Shown: piece after piece, positions 26,552 through 34,779 of the stretch
Layout: each line of letters opens with the position of its first letter
How positions within the stretch are numbered: the stretch's first letter is position 1
From: Nitrososphaerota archaeon
GTDB taxonomy: Archaea; Thermoproteota; Nitrososphaeria; Nitrososphaerales; JACPRH01
DNA length: 64,000 bases
Assembly: GCA_016190055.1 (NCBI GenBank)
Contig: JACPRH010000054.1
Coordinates: 1-64,000 of the forward strand
Reading direction: 5' to 3'
Notes under the pieces: generated by a model
Database searches by the model: none
Told to the model about the DNA's origin: nothing
Seen by the model: only the letters and a program-made list of their open reading frames with translations
Position numbers and translations under genes: made by a program

Positions 26552-27190
26552 ATGTCTTGGAAAACGGACATAATTGATATGAAGTTCCACGAGTATCTTG
26601 AGCAGCTGTTCGGAAGCAAGGTGGCCATAAGCCTAATCAGGGCTCTTGTCAATTACAAGGGCAAGGTCTTTACTGTTCGAGGACTTGCAAATACTGCACG
26701 TGTCTCCAGCAGCGAGGCCGCAGTGGTAGTCGGACAGCTCGAGAAATACAACATTGTAAAAATCCAGCCCGTGGGCAGGTCATATCTAGTATCGCTTAAC
26801 GAAAAAAGCTATGCGGTGAACAGCATCATAAGGCCGATGCTGAAGGCGGAGCAGGAAACAATGGCAGAGCTCGCCTCGACCCTGAAAAAGCATCTGGGCC
26901 ACGAAAACGTCATTTCAGCAGCTGTTTTTGGGAGCGTAGCAAGGGGCGAAGAAAGGGAGGACAGCGACGTAGACCTGCTGGTAGTTTCAAACCATTTTGA
27001 CCGTGCCAGTGCGCTGATCTCCCGGGCGCAGGAGGAGGTGTCCCTGACCTTTGGCAACCGCCTGTCCCCCATAATATTGAGCGAAAAGGATTTCGTGACA
27101 AAGAGAAACGACAGGCTGCTGCGCTCCATTATTGACGATTACATCGTCATTGCAGGCAAGGATCCTCGCGGGATGATCGAGAAGAAATGA
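26552..27190 (+). CDS. MNT-type nucleotidyltransferase with N-terminal winged helix (TA antitoxin)
   Basis: This protein of about 212 residues joins an N-terminal helix-turn-helix (SLIRALVNYKGK, TVRGLANTARVSSSEAA) to a minimal nucleotidyltransferase domain with FGSVARG and SDVDLL, the GS and DxD metal site. In MNT-HEPN systems the MNT protein neutralises the HEPN RNase by AMPylation (family knowledge). ATG 26552 is chosen because a TATA box (TTTATATG, 26527-26534) lies inside the longer open frame; the ATG at 26579 is also possible. It overlaps the HEPN gene by 4 bp (ATGA). The fused DNA-binding domain suggests autoregulation. Confidence 0.8.
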   Translation: MSWKTDIIDMKFHEYLEQLFGSKVAISLIRALVNYKGKVFTVRGLANTARVSSSEAAVVVGQLEKYNIVKIQPVGRSYLVSLNEKSYAVNSIIRPMLKAEQETMAELASTLKKHLGHENVISAAVFGSVARGEEREDSDVDLLVVSNHFDRASALISRAQEEVSLTFGNRLSPIILSEKDFVTKRNDRLLRSIIDDYIVIAGKDPRGMIEKK

Positions 27191-27594
27191 CAAGAAGGAT
27201 CGTTGACGCTGGAAAGAGCAGGAACTACCTCGCAAAGGCCGAGAACTCGCTCCGAATGGCTAGGATTGCAATCAGAGAGAAGGCGTACGACAATGCTGTA
27301 ATGAGCGCAGTGCACAGCGCAATAAACGCGCTTGACGCCCTGACAGTGTCGTACCTCAACAAGCGCGCCTCCGGCGCTCACACCGATGCGCTGGCGCTGG
27401 TTAAGGGCATCTTTAGTCCAGTCGAGTATGAAGAGATGCACAAGCAGTTCACCTCGCTTCTGAGCATGAAGAACGCGTCGGAATACCAGCCCGACCTGAT
27501 GAACGAAGATGATGCTGAAAAGTCGGTGAAATGGGCTGAGCGCATAGTCGGCAAAGTCAAAGAAAGGCTGCCTCCGAACTCCTTGAACGAATAG
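27187..27594 (+). CDS. HEPN-domain protein (probable toxin RNase)
   Basis: This 135-residue all-helical protein pairs with the MNT gene through a 4-bp ATGA overlap. HEPN toxins are RNases with an R-x4-6-H motif; here R60-ASGA-H65 fits. The helix with NAVMSAVHSAINALDAL is typical of the fold. The C-terminal helix carries DAEKSVKWAERIV. It is likely the toxic partner of a type VII-like MNT-HEPN module. Confidence 0.75.
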   Translation: MTRRIVDAGKSRNYLAKAENSLRMARIAIREKAYDNAVMSAVHSAINALDALTVSYLNKRASGAHTDALALVKGIFSPVEYEEMHKQFTSLLSMKNASEYQPDLMNEDDAEKSVKWAERIVGKVKERLPPNSLNE

Positions 27595-27616
27595 TCATAT
27601 CGCAACAGCTAGACTC

Positions 27617-27640
27617 ATCCACAAAGTGAGGCTTGAAAGG
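27617..27640 (+). repeat. Solitary CRISPR-repeat-like sequence, copy 1 (diverged)
   Basis: CACAAAGTGAGGCTTGAAAG matches the copies at 36288-36309 and 38935-38956 with one internal substitution and a less perfect 5' end. The ending TTGAAAG recalls archaeal type I CRISPR repeats. There is no second unit at spacer distance and no cas gene nearby. Confidence 0.4.
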
Positions 27641-27715
27641 GCATTCTCTAAGAGATAACCCGAAAAACTTTCCATAAGCCAAGCCAGCTTCGATGCAGCA
27701 GCATCATTTATCGCG

Positions 27716-28228
27716 TTAGCTTGGAATGACCTTGCTGACGATCTGATTCACTGCTTCTTCGAGGATCCTGTGATTTTTTATCGGTTTCATCCCGCTGTTA
27801 ATTCTGACCTGGTTGTATCTCGACAGTAACTCTTTGTCGAACTGGCTGGTGTGGATTTTCTTTTCCTTGCGCATTCCATATTTCTTTGACAGTGTCAGCA
27901 GATCCTTGTTTAAGATGTGAAGTAACTCGTGTATTATCAGGTACTGGACAACCTGCTGCCTCAACGCTGTTTCCGGGATCCTGGATATGTTCTCGTTAAT
28001 CTGTATCACGTACTCCTTCGGCATTCGTCTCCTCATTTTCGTACTGACCTCTCCTCGAAGAAGCAGCCTTGCCGCATCTACCTCACGGCTCACCAACACC
28101 TTTCCCTTCACCCTCGCAAGTACATTCTTCGGAGTTCTGGCGTATGAGATAGTGACCTTTCTTCCTCTTCTAACAATCGGCATAACCTTCACACATTCGT
28201 TCAGCCAAGAAGATTCCTCCTCCTTCAT
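27716..28228 (-). CDS. Putative zinc metallopeptidase with HELLH motif
   Basis: This 170-residue protein has the zincin motif H100-E-L-L-H104 within QYLIIHELLHILNKD, like small SprT/DUF45 (WLM-like) proteins. A possible third ligand is less clear (HTSQFD follows). There is no signal peptide, so it is cytoplasmic. Its ATG at 28228 abuts the stop of the TPR gene, so the two are one operon. The substrate is unknown. Confidence 0.55.
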   Translation of the reverse strand: MKEEESSWLNECVKVMPIVRRGRKVTISYARTPKNVLARVKGKVLVSREVDAARLLLRGEVSTKMRRRMPKEYVIQINENISRIPETALRQQVVQYLIIHELLHILNKDLLTLSKKYGMRKEKKIHTSQFDKELLSRYNQVRINSGMKPIKNHRILEEAVNQIVSKVIPS

Positions 28229-29113
28229 CTATCTACGTGCCTCCCTTCTCACAAACTCTACTGCGCCTAGGGTTTCCTGCCAGTGTCTTCCAAACTCATG
28301 CCAGTAGAGCTGGGCTTCGTAAGGGCTTCCCGAAACGATGTAAGCGGGCTTGCTCGTCTTTACCGCCTTGTGCTTATTCTTCATTATCTCCATGGCGACA
28401 TTCCCGCTATACTTGGCCGCCTCAAGGAGTGCCCTTCTCGCCTCATCCAGTCTTCCGAATCTGAAAAGTACGAGCACCCTTCCAAACATTATCGCTGGCA
28501 TGGCATCATCCTCATACATCTCACAAAGCTTCAGCACCGATTCTTTATCTCCAAGTTCAAAGTAACAGGAACACAGTAGCTCTCTTACTCCTTGATTATC
28601 ATCCGGATTCATCTCCACAATGTCCTCAAATATCTTCTTGGCCGCCGTAAAATCTCCGAGATCCCAATATCTTACCCCAAGCGATCCGTACATTCGGAGG
28701 AACGGCCTGTTCTCAAGCACACCCCATGGAAGCTTACTGGCACCGAGAACGAAGCCCTTGGGAAAAAGCTCCTTCGCCTTGGAGAAACCCTCTTTCAGGA
28801 GTTCAATCGCCTCCTTCGTCTGCTTGCACTCCCACAATATATACGCCAGTTGACTGTAAGCATCAAATGCGTGAGGCGAGCTCTCAATTATCTTAACCAG
28901 CTTTCTTTCAGCCTTCGCAGGCGAGTCGTAAATGGAATCCATAATGTCACACAACCTGTCTTGAACATCCTGCATACGTTCAGAGAACTCAAAACACCAT
29001 ACAGCATCATCGTAAGGCCTGTCAAGCCACACATCCGAATCATTTCCCGCTCTACCGGATGCAACCATAACTATGGTCCACCAACCTATGAACATTCTCA
29101 CATTCGCATACAT
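28229..29113 (-). CDS. TPR-repeat protein
   Basis: This 294-residue helical protein has several TPR-like repeats: PHAFDAYSQLAYILWE, YGSLGVRYWDLGDFTAAKKI, and RELLCSCYFELGDKESVLKL. The first about 45 residues fit poorly, so translation may begin at an internal ATG. TPR proteins of this style often accompany pRiA4b ORF-3-like proteins, and one lies just upstream. It is coupled to the HELLH peptidase gene. Confidence 0.55.
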   Translation of the reverse strand: MYANVRMFIGWWTIVMVASGRAGNDSDVWLDRPYDDAVWCFEFSERMQDVQDRLCDIMDSIYDSPAKAERKLVKIIESSPHAFDAYSQLAYILWECKQTKEAIELLKEGFSKAKELFPKGFVLGASKLPWGVLENRPFLRMYGSLGVRYWDLGDFTAAKKIFEDIVEMNPDDNQGVRELLCSCYFELGDKESVLKLCEMYEDDAMPAIMFGRVLVLFRFGRLDEARRALLEAAKYSGNVAMEIMKNKHKAVKTSKPAYIVSGSPYEAQLYWHEFGRHWQETLGAVEFVRREARR

Positions 29114-29202
29114 ATATTCCCTTTTCTCTGCCGCTTCAATCGGCTCCTAGAGGCCACTCTAATGCCTGAATTTCAAGGGCATTTTGCCGCTATCGATCCA
29201 TC

Positions 29203-29232
29203 ACCTACCTACCTACCTACCCACCCACCTAC
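29203..29232. repeat. Tetranucleotide tandem repeat (CTAC)n
   Basis: About seven CTAC/CCAC units lie in the 29114-29424 gap upstream of the TPR gene. Short repeats of this kind are prone to slippage. The rest of this gap holds nothing else I can support. Confidence 0.6.
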
Positions 29233-29424
29233 ATATCTATCCTGACTATTTTGGATAGTCTCTTTCTGAGTTCTCCGCCTAATCTTTTACTTTGAGAATC
29301 ACACGCGTATTCTTTGATCGGGAGAGATACCTATGCGAGATTCGGCTACGAAACCGTTTTCCACTTCGGATGAATCCTTCGGCTTCTTCCTGTTCCGGTT
29401 GTCTCTCTTCACTTTGACGCATTC

Positions 29425-29967
29425 TTAATACACCATATCGTCGATGTTGTGCTCTTCATGCTTTTTCTCCATGCACTCTTCGCATAAAAACACAGGTTTC
29501 GATGTCCGGTCTGAACAGTCTACGCATACCAGGGTTGCTATAGTTTTCTTCCCTAGGCTCTCGCAATTCACGCAGTACTTGTGTCTGGGGCGGTTCTTGG
29601 ATATGACGCGAGGATATTTTCCCTGCGTATCTTCTTCCCCCAAAACCTTCTCAAGGGTGATTATGTGCTGAACATCGTCTCCGAAATCATACACGTACTC
29701 AAATTTGTCCCCTTCACTGAGACCAAGCGCATCTATCTTTAATCGACCCCCTTCACCACGCCCACCCGGATATATCTCGCCGTATCCCTGCGATCTCCAC
29801 ACTCTTCCGCGGTAAAACTCGCTCAAATGATCTCCCATGTCGTGATCAAACGCCTCCCGTATGCTACGGTCAAACTCTCCGAGGGTCTGACCACCCTTGA
29901 TTTCTATGACACGCCAAAGCCCCTTCCTATACTTCAAAGCAACCTTGAATCGATACAGATTACCCAT
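29425..29967 (-). CDS. Plasmid pRiA4b ORF-3-like protein with C-terminal zinc finger
   Basis: This protein of about 180 residues has an N-terminal pRiA4b ORF-3 domain (YRFKVALKYRKGLWRVIEI, then the hallmark FEYVYDFGDDVQHIITLE). A C-terminal cysteine cluster follows (CVNCES, CVDC, LCEEC, and an EEH), probably a zinc finger. The family is widespread on plasmids and genomic islands and has no settled function. ATG 29967 is preferred over two upstream TTG codons. Confidence 0.75.
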   Translation of the reverse strand: MGNLYRFKVALKYRKGLWRVIEIKGGQTLGEFDRSIREAFDHDMGDHLSEFYRGRVWRSQGYGEIYPGGRGEGGRLKIDALGLSEGDKFEYVYDFGDDVQHIITLEKVLGEEDTQGKYPRVISKNRPRHKYCVNCESLGKKTIATLVCVDCSDRTSKPVFLCEECMEKKHEEHNIDDMVY

Positions 29968-30088
29968 CAACAATCATCTCGATTAACAGTAGCGAAAAGA
30001 TAGGACACACTCAAAAATAACCATTTCTCAAGAACACATGAATAAAGCGTGTCCAAAGCTGACTGTCAAGGCACAGCCGTTAAAATCC

Positions 30089-30099
30089 GCTTAAGCTTA
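30089..30099 (+). promoter_or_regulatory. Possible promoter of the structured RNA
   Basis: GCTTAAGCTTA lies about 25 bp before the proposed RNA start at about 30114. It is weak by consensus but well placed. Confidence 0.3.
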
Positions 30100-30113
30100 C
30101 ATGACCCTTTAAC

Positions 30114-30304
30114 CATTGAACTGATTACAGGTAGCTTTCAACCTGAAAGATAAGATTCTTAAAGGTGATAGGCCCTCTAGGACTTGGGGTACAGTGAGCC
30201 CGAAGGAAATACCGGGTGTAGCGGATGAAAGCCCGATGCACGCCTTTGGTGAAACACCACCTCTAAATGTGCTCCGCAGTGGGACCCTGTGCCCCTTCAA
30301 TTAA
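30114..30304 (+). ncRNA. Candidate structured noncoding RNA, family unknown
   Basis: In the 393-bp gap 29974-30366 a nested set of pairings can be read. They are ATTGAA (30115-30120) with TTCAAT (30297-30302), GGGGTACAG (30186-30194) with CTGTGCCCC (30287-30295), GCGGA (30221-30225) with TCCGC (30273-30277), GCAC with GTGC next to it, and the hairpins CAGGT/ACCTG and GGTG/CACC. A TATA-like box lies upstream and a T-rich stretch (30344-30352) downstream. It does not show the conserved cores of SRP RNA or RNase P RNA that I know, and no long reading frame explains it. Confidence 0.4.
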
Positions 30305-30343
30305 TAATGATGCCTGCGAAAGGTTGAAGAGAGGTTTTGCTCG

Positions 30344-30352
30344 CTTTTTCTT
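30344..30352 (+). terminator. T-rich terminator-like stretch
   Basis: The CTTTTTCTT run about 40 bp past the proposed RNA end is the type of poly-T signal at which archaeal RNA polymerase terminates. Confidence 0.3.
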
Positions 30353-30366
30353 CGCCGGCCGGTTCG

Positions 30367-31395
30367 TTAAGCGGATGCTGCTTTGTGGTACTTCTCAGCG
30401 GTTCTTCGAACCTCGATTCTATTGGATTTCAAAGCCTTTCTCATAATGTCGAGAACGTAATCTTGATCGAGCTGATCGTAATAGAGATTGCAGAGGTCTA
30501 AGGCGCCGAGAGTTTGGTAGACTTCGCCGTCTCTGCTGATGTTCACTTTGAAATACATGTTCACAAGTTGTTTTATGTTTCTGTTATCTGGCTTAACCTG
30601 GGCTAGCCAAGAAATACTCTTCCTTTGAAGGAAAGGTATGTGGTAGAGGGCGATGTAATCTAAAGGTGAACTAGGTAATTCTTCCGCGTCTTCTCTGAAA
30701 TATTCTCCGAGCTTACCAATCAAGTACTTCATAGTATCAAGACTAGCGGCATGTTGCGCAAAGTCCTGTCTAACGCTGAACGGAATGTGATTATCTTTCA
30801 AGAATTTCTCGTAAAGCTTCAACTGAACTGTGCTGCCGCGTCTCGAGAGACTGAGCGCAGCAAGCAAGAAGACCACCTTATCCCCCACGTCAAGTCTCGA
30901 ACTCTCCATCACGTAGTCGAAAAGGTCTTCCAAACTTCGAAGATCGTCTCCTGCAACTAGGCTATGCTCATTCAATATCAGCGCTGCACCTAAGATGAAG
31001 TCAATGTAGTCTTGGTTGAATCCGGCATTGTCTATGAGGAACTTGATCGCTTTTAGAATGTAAGATGGAATGCCTTCCTCCGCTTCGAGGTCGATGATTT
31101 TCCAGCTTTTCACAGCGGCCTTTAGCTTCACGTCATCTCCAAGATCGCTATCCAGTATCTCTTTGATGACGAAGCCGAAGGGGAATGGTCTCTTCAGTCT
31201 TTGAAGGAGATCACGCTCATCTACACCAAGTCTTTCCAGCTTATCGTAATTATACAGCCAAAAGAGATAGTTTCGCTCTCCACTGATTACGAGCGGCACT
31301 AGTTGATCAGCTGTCTGCGCATCTACATCAAATATTCGTTGCAGATATACGGTCAGCCTTTTCATTCGCATAGCAGAGTAATCAGTTCTGCGCAA
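30367..31395 (-). CDS. Unknown helical protein
   Basis: This 342-residue, mostly alpha-helical protein shows repeated Leu-rich helices of HEAT/ARM type. No catalytic motif, signal peptide or membrane segment is visible. It is divergent from another helical protein (31506-33029), with a shared intergenic region of about 110 bp. Function not recognised. Confidence 0.55.
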   Translation of the reverse strand: MRRTDYSAMRMKRLTVYLQRIFDVDAQTADQLVPLVISGERNYLFWLYNYDKLERLGVDERDLLQRLKRPFPFGFVIKEILDSDLGDDVKLKAAVKSWKIIDLEAEEGIPSYILKAIKFLIDNAGFNQDYIDFILGAALILNEHSLVAGDDLRSLEDLFDYVMESSRLDVGDKVVFLLAALSLSRRGSTVQLKLYEKFLKDNHIPFSVRQDFAQHAASLDTMKYLIGKLGEYFREDAEELPSSPLDYIALYHIPFLQRKSISWLAQVKPDNRNIKQLVNMYFKVNISRDGEVYQTLGALDLCNLYYDQLDQDYVLDIMRKALKSNRIEVRRTAEKYHKAASA

Positions 31396-31505
31396 CTTAC
31401 TTTACCAACTAACCACAATCGTAAAGATAAATCTTTAAGCGGTGGTTCAGAAAAATCTGTTCGTAGCATGCTATTAGTGAGCAGTTTGGGAGAAAGTGAT
31501 GAACA

Positions 31506-33029
31506 ATGAATAGTTATGATGACCTTGACAGGGTTCTTGCAACCATTACTGGTGGTGCATATAGACGGATTTCAGAACTTAATCTGCTTGTGTACGAGAT
31601 TGTTACACCCAGGCCTTCGAGTAGGCAGGCTGCGCGGCGCAGGAAAGATGAAGATGGTAGCAATGAGAGACTACCTGAAATTCAGAGAATCTTGGAGAGC
31701 TCTACAAATAGGAGCGATTTACCGCTTCCATCGCTACTACTTGATCTCGGGGAGATTTACCTATCATTAGGGGAGAAGTCAGAGGCAGAGAACTGCTTCC
31801 GAAAGGCGGTGCAGAGCAACACCTCCGCCGCATATATAGTAGCCTCGAATCCAAGCTTAATCCTGAATCAAACCGCGCTTTTTCAGGCGAAGCTAGGGCT
31901 CGACGCAACCGCGTTAGAACAAGACTACGCATTCCTTTCCGAATTCCCCAACCGCTTCCCTGAGCTGATAGAAGGATATCGCAGCTTAGCTATGACTATA
32001 GTGGATTGCATGCATATTTCAGAGCAGCGTTACGCGAAGCATAAGGAATTGATACAACGCTCGATAGAACGGATACGGAGGAAGAGCGAAAGAGAAGACT
32101 GCTACGGACTCGTTGCGAGAAAACTTTGTATGAGATCCGACGCGATTCCCTCTGAGAGCGACGGCTTGGTCGACATCGCAAAGAAGGAGTTTCTCCCAAG
32201 ACTTTCGGATAAGCTTGAAAGGCTCTTCACAACCTCGCAGATCGGTGTGGCGAGCGCTTTAAGGGGCGACGCGAAGTTAGCTAAGAAACAGTTTGACTAC
32301 TGCAAATCGCTGTTCAACAGCAGATCAAGCGATCGAATCAAGTATGCGCGCGACACAGTGCTCCTCAGAGCATACGCTCAAGCTGGTTTCAGCTCAGAAG
32401 CTAAAGAAGTCGCTCAGGAGCTGCGTCAACAGTTCGATGAAGCATCAAAATCCGCCGCAGAGATGTTCAGAATCGTCATGCAGCAAAGGGCTATTTTTGG
32501 CGGCAAGTTCCCAAAACAGCTCAGGTCGATGACAGACAGTTACATTGAAATGATTGACTCTTACTGCGAAACAATAACCACGCCATTTATGGTAGCAGGA
32601 AGATACAGCAAGCATAGTAGCGACCAAGAATACTATCTGAAGCAGGCTCGCGACATGATCGAGAAATATCCAGTACCTGGGCAAAACAGGTTCAAACTAT
32701 GTATGCTTCTATCAACATCATATGCACGCAACAAGCATTCAGAAAAGTCTCTCGAAACACTCCGGTTAGGCGTTAACGAACTCAAGAAAGCCGGAAATAA
32801 AAGCATAATACGTGACTTCTTCATCGAAGATATAGCATTAGCATGCTCCGAAAACTTTCACCTTACAAACGGAGATGACAAGTTCATAGATGAGTTCTTC
32901 GAATACGGAAAAACATTCTCAATCAAAGGCAAGGCATTGTCTGATGCATCCTACCTTCTCCTCAGACATCTGGGTCAACTTGCAAAGGACGAGAAGTGGC
33001 GAGTCACCTTCTACGTATCCTCAACCTAA
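31506..33029 (+). CDS. Unknown helical protein with TPR-like repeats
   Basis: This 507-residue helical protein has TPR-like units (SLLLDLGEIYLSLGEKSEAENCF shown in part; SLETLRLGVNELKKAGNKS). The N-terminal about 60 residues are basic and Ser/Arg-rich. The divergent arrangement with the 30367-31395 gene suggests co-regulation. It may be a scaffold; no enzyme motif was seen. Confidence 0.55.
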   Translation: MNSYDDLDRVLATITGGAYRRISELNLLVYEIVTPRPSSRQAARRRKDEDGSNERLPEIQRILESSTNRSDLPLPSLLLDLGEIYLSLGEKSEAENCFRKAVQSNTSAAYIVASNPSLILNQTALFQAKLGLDATALEQDYAFLSEFPNRFPELIEGYRSLAMTIVDCMHISEQRYAKHKELIQRSIERIRRKSEREDCYGLVARKLCMRSDAIPSESDGLVDIAKKEFLPRLSDKLERLFTTSQIGVASALRGDAKLAKKQFDYCKSLFNSRSSDRIKYARDTVLLRAYAQAGFSSEAKEVAQELRQQFDEASKSAAEMFRIVMQQRAIFGGKFPKQLRSMTDSYIEMIDSYCETITTPFMVAGRYSKHSSDQEYYLKQARDMIEKYPVPGQNRFKLCMLLSTSYARNKHSEKSLETLRLGVNELKKAGNKSIIRDFFIEDIALACSENFHLTNGDDKFIDEFFEYGKTFSIKGKALSDASYLLLRHLGQLAKDEKWRVTFYVSST

Positions 33030-33135
33030 CCAATGAATTACCAGCGGTGCACCGAATAACCACCAACATCACAGCCTCCACAGTATAGTATATTGACACC
33101 CTCATCCCCTTCCTCGAATAACCAGTAACAACCTA

Positions 33136-34014
33136 CTACTCCTTTCTCAGGACAAGGATATGTTGATGCACTATGTTAGGAACATACGCGTACGGATACC
33201 CGTAAGGTCGAAGCCGAGTCCCGCTTTGATACCAGACTGTATCACCCTTAGGTATGAAGCCCGATCGTTCAGCTCGTTTTGTTACGTCGTAGCCAGCGAA
33301 GATGTATTGTCCGTCCTGATAGGCGTCTCTAACGATTATGGCCATGTACCTGTTGTGATGCAATATTGGGTAAAGATGTTTGAACGCTTCCTCCATTTTG
33401 TCTAGGTATTCCTCATAGCTGTTGACTTTGCTGATATCTCTTGAGTCATCTGAGAAGGGGTGGTAGCTTTTCTTCCGGTTCTGCCGGCCGTAGGTGTTGT
33501 TGCACATCGTCACCTTCATATCCACATTATAGGGAGGATCAAACACTACAAAGTCAAACGGGTCTCTAGCATCAGCAAGCTTCGGTAGTACTTCGAGGCA
33601 GTCGCCCTGTATCATCTCCTGCGCCTCAAGCTTCTCCTGCTCGCAGACCTTCAGGTAAACATCAATCCACTCACGGTTAATCTCTATACCAGTAGCTTTT
33701 CTGCCGCACAGAGAAGCCCCCAGCAGCGTACCACCAACACCTGCGAACGGATCCAGCACAGACTGACCGCTCTTCGTGAAAAACCGGATCAACTCCATCA
33801 TCAAACGAGGAGGCTTATTCGCCCCATGAGCCCTCCTCAAATCCTGCGAAAACTCATGAGGATACGAAGTCCTCAAAACAGACCTAGTAAAATAAAGCCA
33901 CTCCTCACCAGACAAATCATTCAAAACATTCCTCGGATGCCTCCTACCCTTACCATTACTACCGGCAGCAGAAGGCTTCTTCTTCCCTTCATCAGAGGAA
34001 TCTTCCCCGCTCAT
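33136..34014 (-). CDS. Orphan DNA methyltransferase (N4-cytosine/N6-adenine type)
   Basis: This 292-residue enzyme would transfer a methyl group from S-adenosylmethionine to an exocyclic amino group in DNA. The SAM motif is VLDPFAGVGGTLLGA (about 86-100) and the catalytic motif is FDPPY (about 158-162). The order is SAM motif first. The N-terminal about 28 residues are polar and disordered. No restriction nuclease lies next to it, so it is an orphan or part of another defence or regulatory system. The target sequence is unknown. Confidence 0.85.
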   Translation of the reverse strand: MSGEDSSDEGKKKPSAAGSNGKGRRHPRNVLNDLSGEEWLYFTRSVLRTSYPHEFSQDLRRAHGANKPPRLMMELIRFFTKSGQSVLDPFAGVGGTLLGASLCGRKATGIEINREWIDVYLKVCEQEKLEAQEMIQGDCLEVLPKLADARDPFDFVVFDPPYNVDMKVTMCNNTYGRQNRKKSYHPFSDDSRDISKVNSYEEYLDKMEEAFKHLYPILHHNRYMAIIVRDAYQDGQYIFAGYDVTKRAERSGFIPKGDTVWYQSGTRLRPYGYPYAYVPNIVHQHILVLRKE

Positions 34015-34072
34015 CTCAAAACAGAAACAAAGCAGCAGTTATAAAAAGTAAGACTCTTCGTTTCCATCAAAA

Positions 34073-34126
34073 GTTATCACTACACATTGACAAAATTTGG
34101 GTTTTAATATTGAATGTAGTGATAAC
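34073..34126. repeat. 12-bp perfect inverted repeat with 30-bp spacer
   Basis: GTTATCACTACA (34073-34084) pairs with TGTAGTGATAAC (34115-34126). It lies about 60 bp upstream of the methyltransferase start, in the 388-bp gap 34015-34402, and may be a two-site operator for that gene. The spacer is A/T-rich. Confidence 0.5.
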
Positions 34127-34259
34127 ACAACCTTGACCTGAACTCAATGAACTAAACATACCCGGCCGTACGCGCTTCCGCGACCAAGCTGCGCATCGAG
34201 CACAGGAGCGACGTTCGACTAAATCTTCAATCAGCCTGTCACCTCAAAATCTATGGAAA

Positions 34260-34400
34260 GTACTAACAAGTACTTTTTGGGGTACTAGTCTGGATAGTAC
34301 AGGTACCAAAAAGGTACTTAATAGTACAAGAGAACGCATTCGCAGTACTACTTTGTACCTATATAGTACGATAAGCATATATTTCAGTACTATTGAGTAC
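34260..34400. promoter_or_regulatory. Helically phased array of twelve GTAC sites
   Basis: GTAC starts at 34260, 34270, 34282, 34297, 34303, 34314, 34324, 34345, 34355, 34366, 34387 and 34397, mostly as (A/G)GTAC(T/C/A). Eleven of twelve fall on one face of the helix (multiples of about 10.5 bp). The array covers the TATA box (34375-34384) and start region of the RHH coiled-coil gene that follows. RHH proteins such as MetJ bind short tandem palindromes cooperatively, so the array is a likely operator or centromere-like site of the downstream protein (inference). Confidence 0.65.
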
Positions 34401-34411
34401 TATTGAGCCGA

Positions 34412-34711
34412 ATGCCACAAGAAAAATTACCGCAGATTAAGTTCTACTTGACTAAAGAACAATACGAAAAATTGAAGGTTATTGCTAAAGAACAGGGTTT
34501 AAGCATCCCAGGAGTAGCAAAGAGGCTTACACTAGAATACTTAGGAGAAATCGATAACACCGGTTTAGTAGCCCATATCAGTAAATTAGAAGCCCAAATC
34601 AAAGACTTAGAAACAAGAGACAAACAGATGGCGAATGAATTAGGACGACTCGAACGTGATTACGCAACCCTGATTAGAAATGTCAAAGAGATTGAACGAA
34701 AAAGGGCGTAA
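34412..34711 (+). CDS. Ribbon-helix-helix DNA-binding protein with C-terminal coiled coil
   Basis: This protein of about 99 residues begins with an RHH fold (strand PQIKFYLTKEQYEKL, helix-turn EQGLSIPGVAKRLTLEYL) and ends in a heptad-like coiled coil (about 55-99). RHH proteins bind DNA as dimers, placing the strand in the major groove. It lies directly after the phased GTAC array, the natural binding-site candidate. TTG 34403 (leaderless spacing) or ATG 34412 could be the start. It could be a transcription factor, plasmid copy or partition-like protein, or chromatin protein. Confidence 0.65.
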   Translation: MPQEKLPQIKFYLTKEQYEKLKVIAKEQGLSIPGVAKRLTLEYLGEIDNTGLVAHISKLEAQIKDLETRDKQMANELGRLERDYATLIRNVKEIERKRA

Positions 34712-34779
34712 GAACCTCCAGACATACAACTCGGGGCTGGAACACAAAAATAAACGCGTAGAACCTTCATCGATGGAAT

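Noticed and set aside
28592-29245. 217-residue plus-strand frame
   Set aside because: It lies antisense over the TPR gene, has poor protein character and ends in translated microsatellite.
30114-30304. RNase P or SRP RNA
   Set aside because: The nested fold is suggestive, but the conserved core sequences of either RNA were not found, so only a generic RNA call is made.
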